Origin: Segatella cerevisiae
Lineage (GTDB): Bacteria > Bacteroidota > Bacteroidia > Bacteroidales > Bacteroidaceae
DNA length: 64,000 bases
Assembly: GCF_024054555.1 (NCBI RefSeq)
Contig: NZ_JAMXLY010000010.1
Location: 18,930 to 82,929, forward strand
Reading direction: 5' to 3'
The translations under genes were made by a program, and so were the position numbers. This document shows positions 28,415-37,832 of the stretch, one piece after another (positions within the stretch are counted from its first letter, which is position 1; every line of letters begins with the position of its first letter). The notes under the pieces are model-generated. The model saw nothing but the letters and a program-made list of their open reading frames with translations. It made no database searches and was not told where the DNA came from.

Positions 28415-29057
28415 GTTTCTTTTTAAAAATAACAAATTGTCAAAACGGTGGAAGAACAGAATCGGCTGGTTGATCTTCATCCTGAGTTTGATGCAGTTGG
28501 TCGTGATTCTCTTGTCATGGTTGCTTACAGCCGCAGATCCGGACAGTTCTATACGCTCTTTATTGAGCAGTGAAGGGATCAGATGGTTTATCGGCAAGAA
28601 TGTAGAGAATTTATGCCAACCGCTTCTTGTCTGGCTGTTGATGGTCGGTACAGCTTGGGGAACAATGAAGTCGAGCGGTTTTAACCACTTCCTCGCTTCG
28701 GGACAGTTTCTACATTTGAAACAAGCGGAATTCAGAGAGCAAACTGCTTTTAAGTTTGCTCTGTTCGAATTTTGCCTTGTTTTCATTATCATGATATTAC
28801 TTACGGCTTTTCCTCATGCCGTCTTATTGAATATTACCGGACATCTTTATCCCGGTCCTTTTTTCTCCGGAATTGTTCCGGTAGCGAGTTTGACCTTTAT
28901 AGGAATGGGGATGACCTATGGTTGTATCAGCGGTAAATTCCTGAACTTTGCGGATATATTTGACAGTGTCACTCTTGGCGTGAGTATGGTATCTCCTTTG
29001 ATCATCATTTATATTGTAGCCATCCAACTCTATTATTCGATCCTTTTCGTATTTTGA
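28404..29057 (+). CDS. Short AbgT-like membrane protein
   Basis: A 217-residue polytopic membrane protein with about five hydrophobic segments, starting MKNEFLFKNNKLSKRWKNR; an ATG at 28389 is also in frame. The stretch SIRSLLSSEGIRWFIGKNVE followed by a hydrophobic helix and GTAWGTMKSSGF resembles the N-terminal part of AbgT-family aminobenzoyl-glutamate/sulfonamide exporters. Those are about 510 residues, so this would be less than half a transporter. The start overlaps the response-regulator stop, so it belongs to the signalling operon. Transport activity is doubtful; a role in sensing or regulation is possible but unsupported. Confidence 0.65.
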   Translation: MKNEFLFKNNKLSKRWKNRIGWLIFILSLMQLVVILLSWLLTAADPDSSIRSLLSSEGIRWFIGKNVENLCQPLLVWLLMVGTAWGTMKSSGFNHFLASGQFLHLKQAEFREQTAFKFALFEFCLVFIIMILLTAFPHAVLLNITGHLYPGPFFSGIVPVASLTFIGMGMTYGCISGKFLNFADIFDSVTLGVSMVSPLIIIYIVAIQLYYSILFVF

Positions 29058-29578
29058 ATATTTCAGGCCCGTTGGTGGATTTAATTCGGAGCGAATTCAA
29101 CTACTATATAACCGCCACCAGTACTGTGTGCACCATTATATTGGCGGAATTAATCAGGAACGAATCCAATACTCCCAATCGGTCGTCGGTTCATTTATAT
29201 CATTGATATACTTTATAACTGTAAATGCTGTGATCTTCGCAATGATTCAGAAAGAAAGACCTGCAGTTTGTTTTGCGTCATTACGGAAAATCATGAATTG
29301 ATCACAGAGTTGTGGGGAAGTTGGTCCCTATTCTCTTTTCTTTCTTCTCTCTCTTCTCTCTTCTGCCCTTGCATAGGACTTGATAGAGTCGGTCTCCGAT
29401 TCTTCATGTTAAAGCGATAAGAGATTTCGAGTTTTCTGCCGGTACACGTCTTTGCTTCTGAAGCTGAATGGGCATACATACCATTGATGCCTATCCATTC
29501 CTTTTATTGTTGCACGACTATACGTCCTTTCCACTATTTTATGACGTACTGTTTGTAGTTTTCTTGAGGTTCTGTTCA

Positions 29579-29607
29579 CGTACGTCCTTATACTGTAAGG
29601 ACGTACG
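29579..29607. repeat. Perfect inverted repeat
   Basis: Arms CGTACGTCCTTA and TAAGGACGTACG (29579-29590 with 29596-29607) are separated by TACTG. The right arm overlaps the first unit of the adjacent tandem repeat, and both share the word GTACG. Confidence 0.8.
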
Positions 29608-29694
29608 ACATTGCACCCTAATAACGTACGACATTAGACCCTAATAACGTACGACATTACACCTTAATGACGGACGTCTTTATACCCGTTCAAC
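29603..29694. repeat. Tandem repeat, 23-bp unit, three good copies and one degenerate
   Basis: Units 29603-29625, 29626-29648 and 29649-29671 all begin GTACGACATT and contain ACCCTAATAAC or a close variant; unit 4 (29672-29694) keeps about half the positions. Units 1 and 2 differ at 2 of 23 positions. Confidence 0.85.
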
Positions 29695-29887
29695 AGTTTC
29701 TACAGATGCTAAAACCGTTTTTGAGTCAAAACCGCAATAAGAACGGTGAGAAACGAGCTGGGAACGGAGAGGGATGATTATTGATTGCGGGGGAACGGAT
29801 TCGTTCTCGAGTCAGTCTGAAAGATGCAATACGATACATTGGAGGGGGCTATTATAATCTAGTATGAAGTAGGGGGACTATATATAA

Positions 29888-29919
29888 AAAAGGTGTATTG
29901 CCAACGCAATACACCTTTT
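29888..29919 (-). terminator. Intrinsic terminator of rpsA
   Basis: A perfect 14-bp stem (29888-29901 with 29906-29919, left arm AAAAGGTGTATTGC) with a CAAC loop and a T run in the minus direction lies 45 bp beyond the rpsA stop. Confidence 0.85.
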
Positions 29920-29963
29920 ATTAATTAATCAGTAAGAATAAGTACAAGACTTATTCAATAAAA

Positions 29964-31736
29964 TCATTTGTTACTATCCATTTGCTCTTTCAACTTAGCC
30001 AGAGCATCGATATCACCGAGTGTTGTTCCTGCAGCGACATTATTGATTTGTGGTGCTTCAGCCTTCTTGCCGTTGTGCTTGTGAGCAGCCGGTTTGAAGT
30101 TATCCTTGACATCCTCGAATGTACGAGAGTGAGAGAGGATGATACGCTTGGTCTCCTTAACAAAGTCAAGTACCATAAAGTCAAGTTCTTCTCCAACCTT
30201 AGCCTTGGATCCGTCTTGCTTTACCAGATGCTTTGGAGTAGCGAAACCTTCACCACCTTCATTGAGGAGGATGACGGCACCCTTGTCCATGATCTGTGTG
30301 ATCTTTCCTTTGTGGATTGATCCAGGAGTATAGATCGTCTCATAAGTATCCCAAGGATTCGGCTCAAGTTGCTTGTGACCCAAACTCAGACGACGGTTCT
30401 CTTTGTCGATGTCCAAAACGACAACATCAATATCTGCACCTACAGTAGTAAACTCAGATGGATGTTTGATCTTCTTCGTCCAAGACAGATCGCTGATATG
30501 AATCAGTCCGTCAACACCTTCTTCTAATTCTACGAATATTCCGAAATTAGTAAAGTTGCGGACTTTAGCCGTATGCTTACTTCCAACAGGATATTTCACT
30601 TCGATGGTTTCCCAAGGATCTTCAGTGAGTTGCTTGATACCTAAGCTCATCTTGCGCTCTTGACGGTCGAGGGTCAGGATAACAGCTTCTACCTCATCTC
30701 CGACTTTCAGGAACTCCTGAGCTGAACGCAGGTGCTGGCTCCAGGACATTTCACTGACGTGAATCAATCCTTCTACACCAGGAGCGATCTCAACGAAAGC
30801 ACCGTAATCAGCCATCACAACAACTTTACCATGGACATGGTCACCAACTTTCAAGTTAGGATCAAGTGCATCCCAAGGATGCGGTGTGAGTTGCTTCAGA
30901 CCCAATGCAATACGTTTCTTTTCTTCATCGAAATCAAGGATAACGACCTTGATCTTCTGATCCAAGCTGACGATTTCGTGCGGATCACTGACACGACCCC
31001 AAGAGAGGTCTGTGATATGAATCAGTCCATCGACACCGCCGAGGTCTACGAAAGCACCATAAGAAGTGATATTCTTGACAGTACCTTCAAGAATCTGACC
31101 TTTCTCCAAATGAGAAATGATCTCTTTGCGTTGTGCCTCTAATTCTGCCTCGATCAATGCCTTGTGGGAAACGACGACATTGCGGTATTCCTGATTGATC
31201 TTGAGGACTTTAAATTCCATGGTCTTGCCTACGAATACGTCGTAGTCACGTATAGGATGAACGTCAATCTGGCTGCCTGGAAGGAATGCTTCTATTCCGA
31301 AGATATCAACAATCATGCCGCCTTTGGTACGACTCTCAATATATCCCTGAATAACTTCTTCTTTCTCGCAAGCTTCGTTGATCTTTTCCCAACTCTTAGC
31401 TAAGCGGGCTTTCTTGTGAGAGAGGACCAGTTGGCCTTTTTTGTCCTCTTGGCTTTCAACGTAAACCTCAACCTTGTCACCTACCTTTAAATCCGGATTG
31501 TAACGAAATTCAGAAGCAGGGATAATACCATCGCTCTTGTAGCCGATGTTCACTACGACTTCCTTTTTGTCCATAGCGATGACCGTGCCTTCTACTACTT
31601 GATGCTCCTGGATTTTGTTAAGTGTGTCATTGTAGGCCTTTTCAAGGTCTTGTTTGTTGGCTTTCGCACTAGAACCATTTTCATATTCGTCCCAATCGAA
31701 ATTTGCCAATGGTTGTACGTTCTTTAAATCTGACAT
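29964..31736 (-). CDS. rpsA: 30S ribosomal protein S1
   Basis: This 590-residue protein contains six S1 (OB-fold) RNA-binding repeats. They are recognisable by GTVIAMDKKEVVVNIGYKSDG, GMIVDIFGIEAFLPGSQ, GAFVDLGGVDGLIHITDLSW, GAFVEIAPGVEGLIHVSEMSW, GIFVELEEGVDGLIHISDLSW and KGAVILLNEGGEGFATPKH. S1 recruits mRNA to the 30S subunit. In Bacteroidota, where Shine-Dalgarno sites are rare, it is expected to be especially important. The promoter -7 box TACCTTTG (31815-31822, minus) leaves a leader of about 70 nt. Monocistronic with its own terminator. Confidence 0.97.
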   Translation of the reverse strand: MSDLKNVQPLANFDWDEYENGSSAKANKQDLEKAYNDTLNKIQEHQVVEGTVIAMDKKEVVVNIGYKSDGIIPASEFRYNPDLKVGDKVEVYVESQEDKKGQLVLSHKKARLAKSWEKINEACEKEEVIQGYIESRTKGGMIVDIFGIEAFLPGSQIDVHPIRDYDVFVGKTMEFKVLKINQEYRNVVVSHKALIEAELEAQRKEIISHLEKGQILEGTVKNITSYGAFVDLGGVDGLIHITDLSWGRVSDPHEIVSLDQKIKVVILDFDEEKKRIALGLKQLTPHPWDALDPNLKVGDHVHGKVVVMADYGAFVEIAPGVEGLIHVSEMSWSQHLRSAQEFLKVGDEVEAVILTLDRQERKMSLGIKQLTEDPWETIEVKYPVGSKHTAKVRNFTNFGIFVELEEGVDGLIHISDLSWTKKIKHPSEFTTVGADIDVVVLDIDKENRRLSLGHKQLEPNPWDTYETIYTPGSIHKGKITQIMDKGAVILLNEGGEGFATPKHLVKQDGSKAKVGEELDFMVLDFVKETKRIILSHSRTFEDVKDNFKPAAHKHNGKKAEAPQINNVAAGTTLGDIDALAKLKEQMDSNK

Positions 31737-31814
31737 AAAAAAATAAAAAATTAATAATTAATAAAGTTAGACTTTATGTTTATAGATGTGAGCACTCTTC
31801 ACCCACATTGCCTG

Positions 31815-31822
31815 CAAAGGTA
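31815..31822 (-). promoter_or_regulatory. -7 box for rpsA
   Basis: It reads TACCTTTG on the minus strand, an exact TAnnTTTG match, 79 bases upstream of the rpsA ATG. Confidence 0.6.
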
Positions 31823-31955
31823 CATAAAAAAGGTAAGAAGAGTCCTGAGCTACCGGAACTTATCTTGCCTTTTAAATATTTTTAACCAAGTCTTATGCTT
31901 TTGTATTTTAAACACCATTAGTCAGTGCCTTCTCAGTATCGTTTTACGCTCAGAA

Positions 31956-33437
31956 TCAGTAAGATCTTGCGACGATGACTCTCGTGTCAGTCGGTTTCCC
32001 GCTGATCATATCTTTGCCTGGAGTAGGAGGGAATGCAAAAGGAATGCAACGGATGGTTGCCTGTGTATCTTCCTTGAGTTTTGCTTCCGTTTCAGCCGAG
32101 CCATCCCAATGGCAGAGGAAAAATCCGCCGTCTTTGATCCGCTCTTTGAATTCATCGTAGTTGTCACATTCATAGATATGTGCGTCGCGGAACTTCCGTG
32201 CCTTTTCGAAGATACTCTTCTGGATAGTATCGAGCAGTTGGCGTACGCGTTCGACGATGCCGTCGAAGGGAACGTTTTCTTTCTCGAGTGTATCCCGGCG
32301 CATGATCTCAATCGTTCCGTTCTCCAAGTCGCGGCCACCCATGACCAAGCGGACAGGTACACCTTTCAATTCATAATCGGCGAATTTGAATCCAGGCCGT
32401 TTGTTGTCATCATCGTCATATTTCACGCTGACGCCGAGTTCTTCGAGTTTGTCGATGACCGGTTGCAGTTTGGCCGTTATGGGCGCAAGTTGCTTGGCAT
32501 TGTTCGCGATAGGGATGATAGCCACCTGAATAGGAGCGAGTTTAGGCGGCAGTACCAGTCCGTTGTCATCCGAATGAACCATGATCAAACCTCCGATCAA
32601 TCTCGTGGAAACGCCCCATGATGTCGCCCAGACATATTGGGGTTTATTGTTCTTGTCCAAGAACGTGACATCAAAACTCTTTGCGAAGTTCTGCCCGAGG
32701 AAATGGCTGGTACCACTTTGGAGAGCCTTGCCATCCTGCATCATCGCCTCTATAGTATAGGTGTTCTCTGCACCGCCGAAACGCTCAGTAGGACTCTTGG
32801 CGCCTTGTAGGACAGGCATAGCCATCCAGTTCTCTACGAAATCGGCATAGACGTGCAGCATTCGTTGAGCTTCCTCTTCAGCCTCTTGGGAAGTTGCGTG
32901 GGCTGTGTGGCCTTCCTGCCAGAGAAACTCAGAAGTACGGAGGAACGGGCGCGTGCGCATTTCCCAGCGCATGACGTTACACCACTGGTTGCACATGATC
33001 GGCAGATCCCGATAAGAGTGAATCCAGTTCTTGTAAGTGTGCCAGATGATGGTTTCAGAAGTCGGCCGGACAATAAGAGGTTCGTCCAATTTGGCATCAG
33101 GATCAACCATGATGCTTTTCCCGTCGTCGCTAGCTTTCAGTCTGTAATGCGTGACGACTGCACTTTCCTTGGCAAAGCCTTTGACATGTTCAGCTTCGCG
33201 GGAGAAGTAACTCATCGGAATCAATAGAGGGAAATAAGCATTCTGGGCTCCTGTCTTCTTGAACATCTTATCGAGTTGCTGCTGGATCTTTTCCCAGATA
33301 GCGTATCCATAGGGTTTTATGATCATACAGCCACGGACAGGTGCTTGCTCGGCAAGGCCGGCCTTAGCTACCAGATCGTTGTACCATTGGCTATAGTTAT
33401 CAGCACGTTTGGTCAGTTCTTTTAATTCTTTCGCCAT
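31956..33437 (-). CDS. proS: Prolyl-tRNA synthetase (short, archaeal/eukaryal type)
   Basis: A 493-residue class II synthetase that charges tRNA-Pro. Class II motifs are visible: YFPLLIP (motif 1 region), RPTSETIIW with [29 protein letters not shown] (motif 2) and [24 protein letters not shown] (motif 3). There is no bacterial-type editing insertion, and a C-terminal extension with ALKEDTQ-type zinc-like sequence ([29 protein letters not shown]) ends in the family's terminal Tyr. This form is usual for Bacteroidota. A -7 box at 33545-33552 (TACTTTTG, minus) leaves about 100 nt of leader. Confidence 0.96.
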   Translation of the reverse strand: MAKELKELTKRADNYSQWYNDLVAKAGLAEQAPVRGCMIIKPYGYAIWEKIQQQLDKMFKKTGAQNAYFPLLIPMSYFSREAEHVKGFAKESAVVTHYRLKASDDGKSIMVDPDAKLDEPLIVRPTSETIIWHTYKNWIHSYRDLPIMCNQWCNVMRWEMRTRPFLRTSEFLWQEGHTAHATSQEAEEEAQRMLHVYADFVENWMAMPVLQGAKSPTERFGGAENTYTIEAMMQDGKALQSGTSHFLGQNFAKSFDVTFLDKNNKPQYVWATSWGVSTRLIGGLIMVHSDDNGLVLPPKLAPIQVAIIPIANNAKQLAPITAKLQPVIDKLEELGVSVKYDDDDNKRPGFKFADYELKGVPVRLVMGGRDLENGTIEIMRRDTLEKENVPFDGIVERVRQLLDTIQKSIFEKARKFRDAHIYECDNYDEFKERIKDGGFFLCHWDGSAETEAKLKEDTQATIRCIPFAFPPTPGKDMISGKPTDTRVIVARSY

Positions 33438-33544
33438 AATAATTATATATACTGTATATCGTTTCAGATGAAACTAAAAGGGAAATCTCTATTTGTTATA
33501 GGTATTTTCCCTATGTTTAATCAAGGGAAATTTTTAATTTTGGG

Positions 33545-33602
33545 CAAAAGTACAAAAAAAAGTTGATTCTTATACAAGAATGCGGAAAAAAGACTACCTT
33601 TG
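33545..33602. promoter_or_regulatory. Divergent -7 boxes for proS and the OmpA-family gene
   Basis: CAAAAGTA at 33545-33552 reads TACTTTTG toward proS. TACCTTTG at 33595-33602 reads toward the OmpA lipoprotein gene, about 48 nt before its ATG. Confidence 0.6.
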
Positions 33603-33649
33603 CATTAAAGAATTAAAGGACAAAGAACAAATTAAAATATAAAAAAGTT

Positions 33650-34327
33650 ATGAAAAAAATGAAATTGGCAGTTGCCGGTGCTTCTCTCCTCATGATCGTC
33701 AGCTGTGGAACAAATCAGGGGAACGGTGCTCTTATAGGAACAGGTGCAGGTGCCGGTGTAGGTGCAATTATCGGTGCGATTGCCGGTCATGGTAAAGGTG
33801 CTGCAATCGGTGCCGCTTTAGGCGGTGCAATCGGTGCAGGAACCGGGGCAATCATCGGTCATCATATGGATAAAGTGAAATCAGAGGTTACCCAGCAGGT
33901 TTCCAATGCCAAGGTTGATGAAGTTACGGATGCCAACGGCTTGAAAGCAGTGAAAGTAACATTTGACAGTGGTTTGCAGTTTGACATCAACAAAGCAACA
34001 TTGCGGTCTGATGCTCAGAATGATCTGGCTAATTTCGCCAATGTCCTGAAGAAGGATCCTACACTTTCTGTAGATATTCAGGGCTATACAGATGCCACCG
34101 GTGGGGACAAGATCAATGTTCCATTGAGTGACTCTCGTGCCAAGGCTGTATCCAGTTATCTGGAAAGAGAAGGTGTACCTTCCAGCCAATTCAAGAACGT
34201 TGCCGGTTATGGCAGTCAGAATCCTGTTGTCAATCAGACCATTGCTCCTCAGAACCGTCGTGTAGAAGTTTACCTCTACGCCAGCAAGGAGATGATCGAC
34301 AAAGCTAATAACGGTACTTTGCAGTAA
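33650..34327 (+). CDS. OmpA-family peptidoglycan-associated lipoprotein with glycine zipper
   Basis: A 225-residue lipoprotein (lipobox IVSC, Cys19). Residues about 25-75 are a glycine-zipper membrane segment ([34 protein letters not shown]). The OmpA domain (about 103-215) has [32 protein letters not shown] and [18 protein letters not shown] with NRRVEVYLY, the usual meso-diaminopimelate-binding fold that ties the outer membrane to peptidoglycan. Its stop codon overlaps the mtgA ATG by one base, matching a cell-wall role. Confidence 0.92.
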   Translation: MKKMKLAVAGASLLMIVSCGTNQGNGALIGTGAGAGVGAIIGAIAGHGKGAAIGAALGGAIGAGTGAIIGHHMDKVKSEVTQQVSNAKVDEVTDANGLKAVKVTFDSGLQFDINKATLRSDAQNDLANFANVLKKDPTLSVDIQGYTDATGGDKINVPLSDSRAKAVSSYLEREGVPSSQFKNVAGYGSQNPVVNQTIAPQNRRVEVYLYASKEMIDKANNGTLQ

Positions 34328-35058
34328 TGTTGCATAAGATTCGAAAAGTTTTCAGATGGATGGTGGTACTGTTTTTCAGTTCCACCATTCTTGCTGTTAT
34401 GGCCTATCGTTTCTTACCCGTCTTCTTTACTCCTCTGATGGTGATCCGTTGTTTCCAGCAAGTCCATAGAGGAGAGTCCATGACCCTGCACCATCACTGG
34501 GTGTCCATGGATAAGATTTCTCCGCATATGCCTGTAGCCGTGATGGCCAGTGAAGATCAAAGATTCCTCAAGCATCACGGGTTTGACTTCAATGCTATAG
34601 AAAATGCAGCCAGGCATGATATCGGCGGCGGGAGAATACATGGGGGAAGTACGATCAGCCAGCAGACAGCAAAGAATGTATTTTTGTGGCCCGGCCGCTC
34701 TTGGATCCGCAAAGGCTTCGAGACCTACTTCACTTTTCTCATAGAGTTGTTGTGGGGCAAGCAGCGGATCATGGAAGTGTATTTGAACAGTATTGAGATG
34801 GGGGATGGCATCTATGGTGTAGATGCTGTTGCCGAATACCATTTCAATAAGAAGGCCGTTGACCTGTTTAGGGACGAATGCGCCTTGATTGCCGCAACTT
34901 TGCCCAATCCGATAAAATTTGACAGTGCCCATCCGAGTGAGTATGTGAAGAAACGGCAATTCCAGATCGAGCATGAGATGAGATTTATCCCTGCTTTTCC
35001 TAAAGAGGGAGAAGACGTGGACCCAAATACAGTTGTAGGCGGGTACTACTCCCATTGA
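34327..35058 (+). CDS. mtgA: Monofunctional biosynthetic peptidoglycan transglycosylase
   Basis: This 243-residue GT51 enzyme polymerises lipid II into glycan strands. One N-terminal membrane anchor (about 9-30) is followed by the GT51 motifs [15 protein letters not shown] with the catalytic Glu, [47 protein letters not shown] and [15 protein letters not shown] sequence. There is no transpeptidase domain, so it acts alone or with separate transpeptidases. It is coupled to the OmpA lipoprotein upstream. Confidence 0.95.
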   Translation: MLHKIRKVFRWMVVLFFSSTILAVMAYRFLPVFFTPLMVIRCFQQVHRGESMTLHHHWVSMDKISPHMPVAVMASEDQRFLKHHGFDFNAIENAARHDIGGGRIHGGSTISQQTAKNVFLWPGRSWIRKGFETYFTFLIELLWGKQRIMEVYLNSIEMGDGIYGVDAVAEYHFNKKAVDLFRDECALIAATLPNPIKFDSAHPSEYVKKRQFQIEHEMRFIPAFPKEGEDVDPNTVVGGYYSH

Positions 35059-35131
35059 GATGCAACTCGTTTTCAAGTTTTGCCGGGGTTAGTTCTTCCG
35101 AAAGAATAACGAGTGGGGTAAGTGGAAAAAT

Positions 35132-37600
35132 ATGAATGAAAAAATATTAGAAGGGTTGAATCCTTCACAGCGTGCTGCTGTAGAATATATCGACGGGCCT
35201 TCTCTCGTGATTGCGGGAGCAGGTTCAGGTAAGACGCGTGTATTGACTTGCAAGATCGCTTATCTGCTGCAGAAAGGTTATGCGCCCTGGTCTATCTTGG
35301 CCCTGACTTTTACCAATAAGGCGGCTAAAGAGATGAAGGAGCGTATTGGCAGGATCACAGGTTCAGAACGCGCAGCACAGTTACACATGGGTACTTTTCA
35401 TTCTGTCTTTTCACGTATCCTGCGTATCGAGGCTGAAACCATAGGCTACACCTCTTCTTTTACCATTTATGACGAAGCAGATTCCCGTTCTCTGATAAAG
35501 GCGATCGTCAAGGAGAAGGGACTGGACGACAAACTCTATAAGCCGGCTGCCGTACACAAGCGCATCTCCATGGCAAAGAATCATCTTATCCTGCCTCAGG
35601 CTTATGCGGAAGACAGGGAGGCTTTAGCTAATGACCAAAGTTCCCACATGCCGGCAATCTCAGATATTTACACCTCTTATTGTATGCGCTGCAAAAAGGC
35701 GAATGCGATGGATTTTGATGACTTGCTCGTGCTCACCTACATGCTGTTCCGTGATCATGAAGACAAGAGGAAGAAATATGAGTCCAAATTCGACTTTGTC
35801 TTGGTGGATGAGTATCAGGATACCAATTACGCCCAACTCTGCATCTTGTTGCAGTTGACGCGTGACAAACAGCATATCTGTGTGGTGGGGGATGATTCTC
35901 AGAGCATTTACAGTTTCCGGGGTGCAAATATCGACAATATCCTGAATTTCAACCAACACTTCAAAAACTCAAAACTCTTCAAACTTGAACAGAACTATCG
36001 TTCTACTCAGCATATCGTGCAAGCGGCAAACAGTTTAATCAAACACAATAAGGCACAGATCCCCAAAGAGATATACAGTAAAAATTCCGAGGGAGAGAAG
36101 GTCGTCTTGAAGGCCGCCTATAGTGACAAAGAAGAGGCGATGATCGTCTGTCATAATATCAAGACTATCCGCAAGAAGGATTCTGCCGAATGGGGAGATT
36201 TTGCCATTCTTTACCGGACCAACTCCCAAAGCCGGAGTTTTGAGGAAGAGATGAGGAAGGAAGAAATCCCTTATCATATTGTCGGCGGATTGAGTTTCTA
36301 TCAACGGAAGGAGATCAAAGACATCATCGCCTATTTCCGGATGGTCGTCAATCCCGACGATGAAGAAGCTTTCAAACGGATTATCAACTATCCCTCGCGG
36401 GGAATAGGTGCGACGACAATAGCCAAGATCGCCATGTCTGCACAGGAGTATGGCGTGAGCTTCTGGAATGTGATCCAGAACCCCGGTCATTTCGGGATGA
36501 ATGTCAATAAAGGGACATTGAGTAAATTGGATCAATTCAGGAGTTTCATCGCAAAATTCCTGCAGATGAACGAGAGTACTGATGCCTATGAACTGGGATC
36601 GGAACTGATCAAGGAGAGCGGTATCAGTGCAGATATCTTCTCAGGAGTCGATCCCGAGTCGGTCTCTCGCCAGGAGAACCTGGGGGAGTTCATGGGTGGC
36701 CTGAAGGACTTTGTAGAGGAGCGGAAAGAAGAAGGATTGGACAATCAAATCGGATTGTCAGACTATCTCCAGGAGGTTTCCCTGCTTACTGATCTGGACA
36801 GTGATGACAAGAACGGTGAGAGCAGGGTTAACCTGATGACCATTCACAGTGCCAAAGGACTGGAGTTTCCTACTGTATTTGTCGTGGGACTTGAAGAAAA
36901 TATCTTTCCTAGTCCGATGTCTGCCAATTCACCTCGCGAACTGGAGGAGGAGCGCCGTCTGCTCTATGTCGCCATCACCCGAGCTGAGAAACACTGTATC
37001 CTGACTTATGCCAGGAACCGTTGGCGATACGGCAATATGACCATAGATGGTCCCAGCAGGTTTATCCAGGACATCAACCCTGATTTACTGTCGGAAGATA
37101 CAGATTCCTTAGAAGATACCGGCAGTACGCCAACGCGACTTAACCGGAGAGAGTATGAGCCTAACACCCCCTATACCGGTTTTCATGATTGGGGAAGTGA
37201 GCGGCCATCCTATAATTCGAGGTTGCAGAACAGTCATCCCGTTGCCAGTCAATTCAGGGCTGACCCTCAACCGAAGATCACTTCGCCCCATCGGCCTGAA
37301 AAGGCAGTAGATCCTCTCTCGCCTTCTTTCAAGCGCCATTTCGCTGCGAGCGGAGGCAATCTCCGACGTGTATCTGAAGCAATGGCGAATGGTGGGAGAG
37401 TGACAGACTCCATATCTACTGCCTCAAGTGTTTCCGAAGGTGACACGATTGCCCATCAGCGCTTTGGCGTGGGGACGGTCGTGAAGGTCGAGGGAACGGG
37501 AGAAAACGCAAAAGCTACGGTGGAATTCAAGAATTCCGGTACAAAACAATTACTGTTGAAATTTGCCAAATTCACTATTGTCGGCAAATCCGAATCCTAA
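35132..37600 (+). CDS. pcrA: UvrD/PcrA-type superfamily 1 DNA helicase
   Basis: An 822-residue 3'-5' helicase acting in repair and replication restart. Motif I is IAGAGSGKTRVL at about residue 28; motif Ia TFTNKAAKEMKERI; motif II VDEYQDTNYAQ; motif III VVGDDSQSIYSFRGA; motif IV LEQNYRSTQHIV; motif V VNLMTIHSAKGLEFPTVFVVGLEE; motif VI LLYVAITRAEK. After residue about 670 comes a low-complexity Pro/Ser-rich linker and a terminal Tudor-like segment (GDTIAHQRFGVGTVVKVEG through TKQLLLKFAKFTIV), which in PcrA binds RNA polymerase. uvrD and pcrA are not distinguishable by name here. Confidence 0.95.
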   Translation: MNEKILEGLNPSQRAAVEYIDGPSLVIAGAGSGKTRVLTCKIAYLLQKGYAPWSILALTFTNKAAKEMKERIGRITGSERAAQLHMGTFHSVFSRILRIEAETIGYTSSFTIYDEADSRSLIKAIVKEKGLDDKLYKPAAVHKRISMAKNHLILPQAYAEDREALANDQSSHMPAISDIYTSYCMRCKKANAMDFDDLLVLTYMLFRDHEDKRKKYESKFDFVLVDEYQDTNYAQLCILLQLTRDKQHICVVGDDSQSIYSFRGANIDNILNFNQHFKNSKLFKLEQNYRSTQHIVQAANSLIKHNKAQIPKEIYSKNSEGEKVVLKAAYSDKEEAMIVCHNIKTIRKKDSAEWGDFAILYRTNSQSRSFEEEMRKEEIPYHIVGGLSFYQRKEIKDIIAYFRMVVNPDDEEAFKRIINYPSRGIGATTIAKIAMSAQEYGVSFWNVIQNPGHFGMNVNKGTLSKLDQFRSFIAKFLQMNESTDAYELGSELIKESGISADIFSGVDPESVSRQENLGEFMGGLKDFVEERKEEGLDNQIGLSDYLQEVSLLTDLDSDDKNGESRVNLMTIHSAKGLEFPTVFVVGLEENIFPSPMSANSPRELEEERRLLYVAITRAEKHCILTYARNRWRYGNMTIDGPSRFIQDINPDLLSEDTDSLEDTGSTPTRLNRREYEPNTPYTGFHDWGSERPSYNSRLQNSHPVASQFRADPQPKITSPHRPEKAVDPLSPSFKRHFAASGGNLRRVSEAMANGGRVTDSISTASSVSEGDTIAHQRFGVGTVVKVEGTGENAKATVEFKNSGTKQLLLKFAKFTIVGKSES

Positions 37601-37608
37601 ACTTAAAA

Positions 37609-37640
37609 GGCAGGACTCCTACATGAGTCCTGCCCTTTAG
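37609..37640 (+). terminator. Intrinsic terminator after the helicase gene
   Basis: A perfect 10-bp stem GGCAGGACTC/GAGTCCTGCC (37609-37618 with 37625-37634), 8 bp after the stop. Flanking AAAA and CTTT allow use in both directions. Confidence 0.8.
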
Positions 37641-37687
37641 TTATTGAGATGCATCAGATCTGAAAGTTGTTCCGATATACAATGGAA

Positions 37688-37819
37688 CTATAGATCCTCT
37701 TCATTTTCCTTTTCTATGTGATGGATGGCTTTCTGTGGTAAGTTCTTTTTCTTACGAAGCCATGCTGCTTTTCTTTCTTCGTAATCGCGGCGATGCCGTT
37801 CTAGGAAATTATCTGCCAT
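37688..37819 (-). CDS. Small basic protein of 43 residues
   Basis: The minus-strand frame from ATG 37819 to TAG 37688 encodes a very polar peptide beginning MADNFLERHRRDYEERKAAW, with a later LRKKKNLPQKA segment. I recall short Bacteroidales proteins of this kind encoded next to the DUF4270/GT5/panC cluster, sometimes misnamed dehydrogenase; no enzymatic domain could fit. It starts 13 bp after the DUF4270 stop, so it is probably the last gene of that operon. It is likely a nucleic-acid or ribosome-associated helix, but that is inference. Confidence 0.7.
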   Translation of the reverse strand: MADNFLERHRRDYEERKAAWLRKKKNLPQKAIHHIEKENEEDL

Positions 37820-37832
37820 AAATGATTCGTTG

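Larger units (their letters stand above)
29058..29886. other. Long noncoding region with repeats and palindromes
   Basis: About 830 bp without a credible gene between the signalling operon and the rpsA terminator. It holds a palindrome AATTCG-GAG-CGAATT (29083-29097) within a sequence repeated imperfectly at about 29148-29170, a 34-nt pure pyrimidine run (29331-29364), a 12-bp inverted repeat (29579-29607) and a 23-bp tandem repeat (29603-29694). The only frames are short and unlike their neighbours in composition. Confidence 0.6.

Noticed and set aside
29291..29479. 62-codon minus-strand frame in the noncoding gap
   Set aside because: Its apparent protein is mostly the translation of the polypyrimidine run and has no gene-like features.
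29603..29694. Tandem 23-bp array as a CRISPR
   Set aside because: Units are contiguous without spacers and no cas genes are nearby.
31776..32621. 281-codon plus-strand open frame overlapping proS
   Set aside because: Antisense to a well-supported prolyl-tRNA synthetase.
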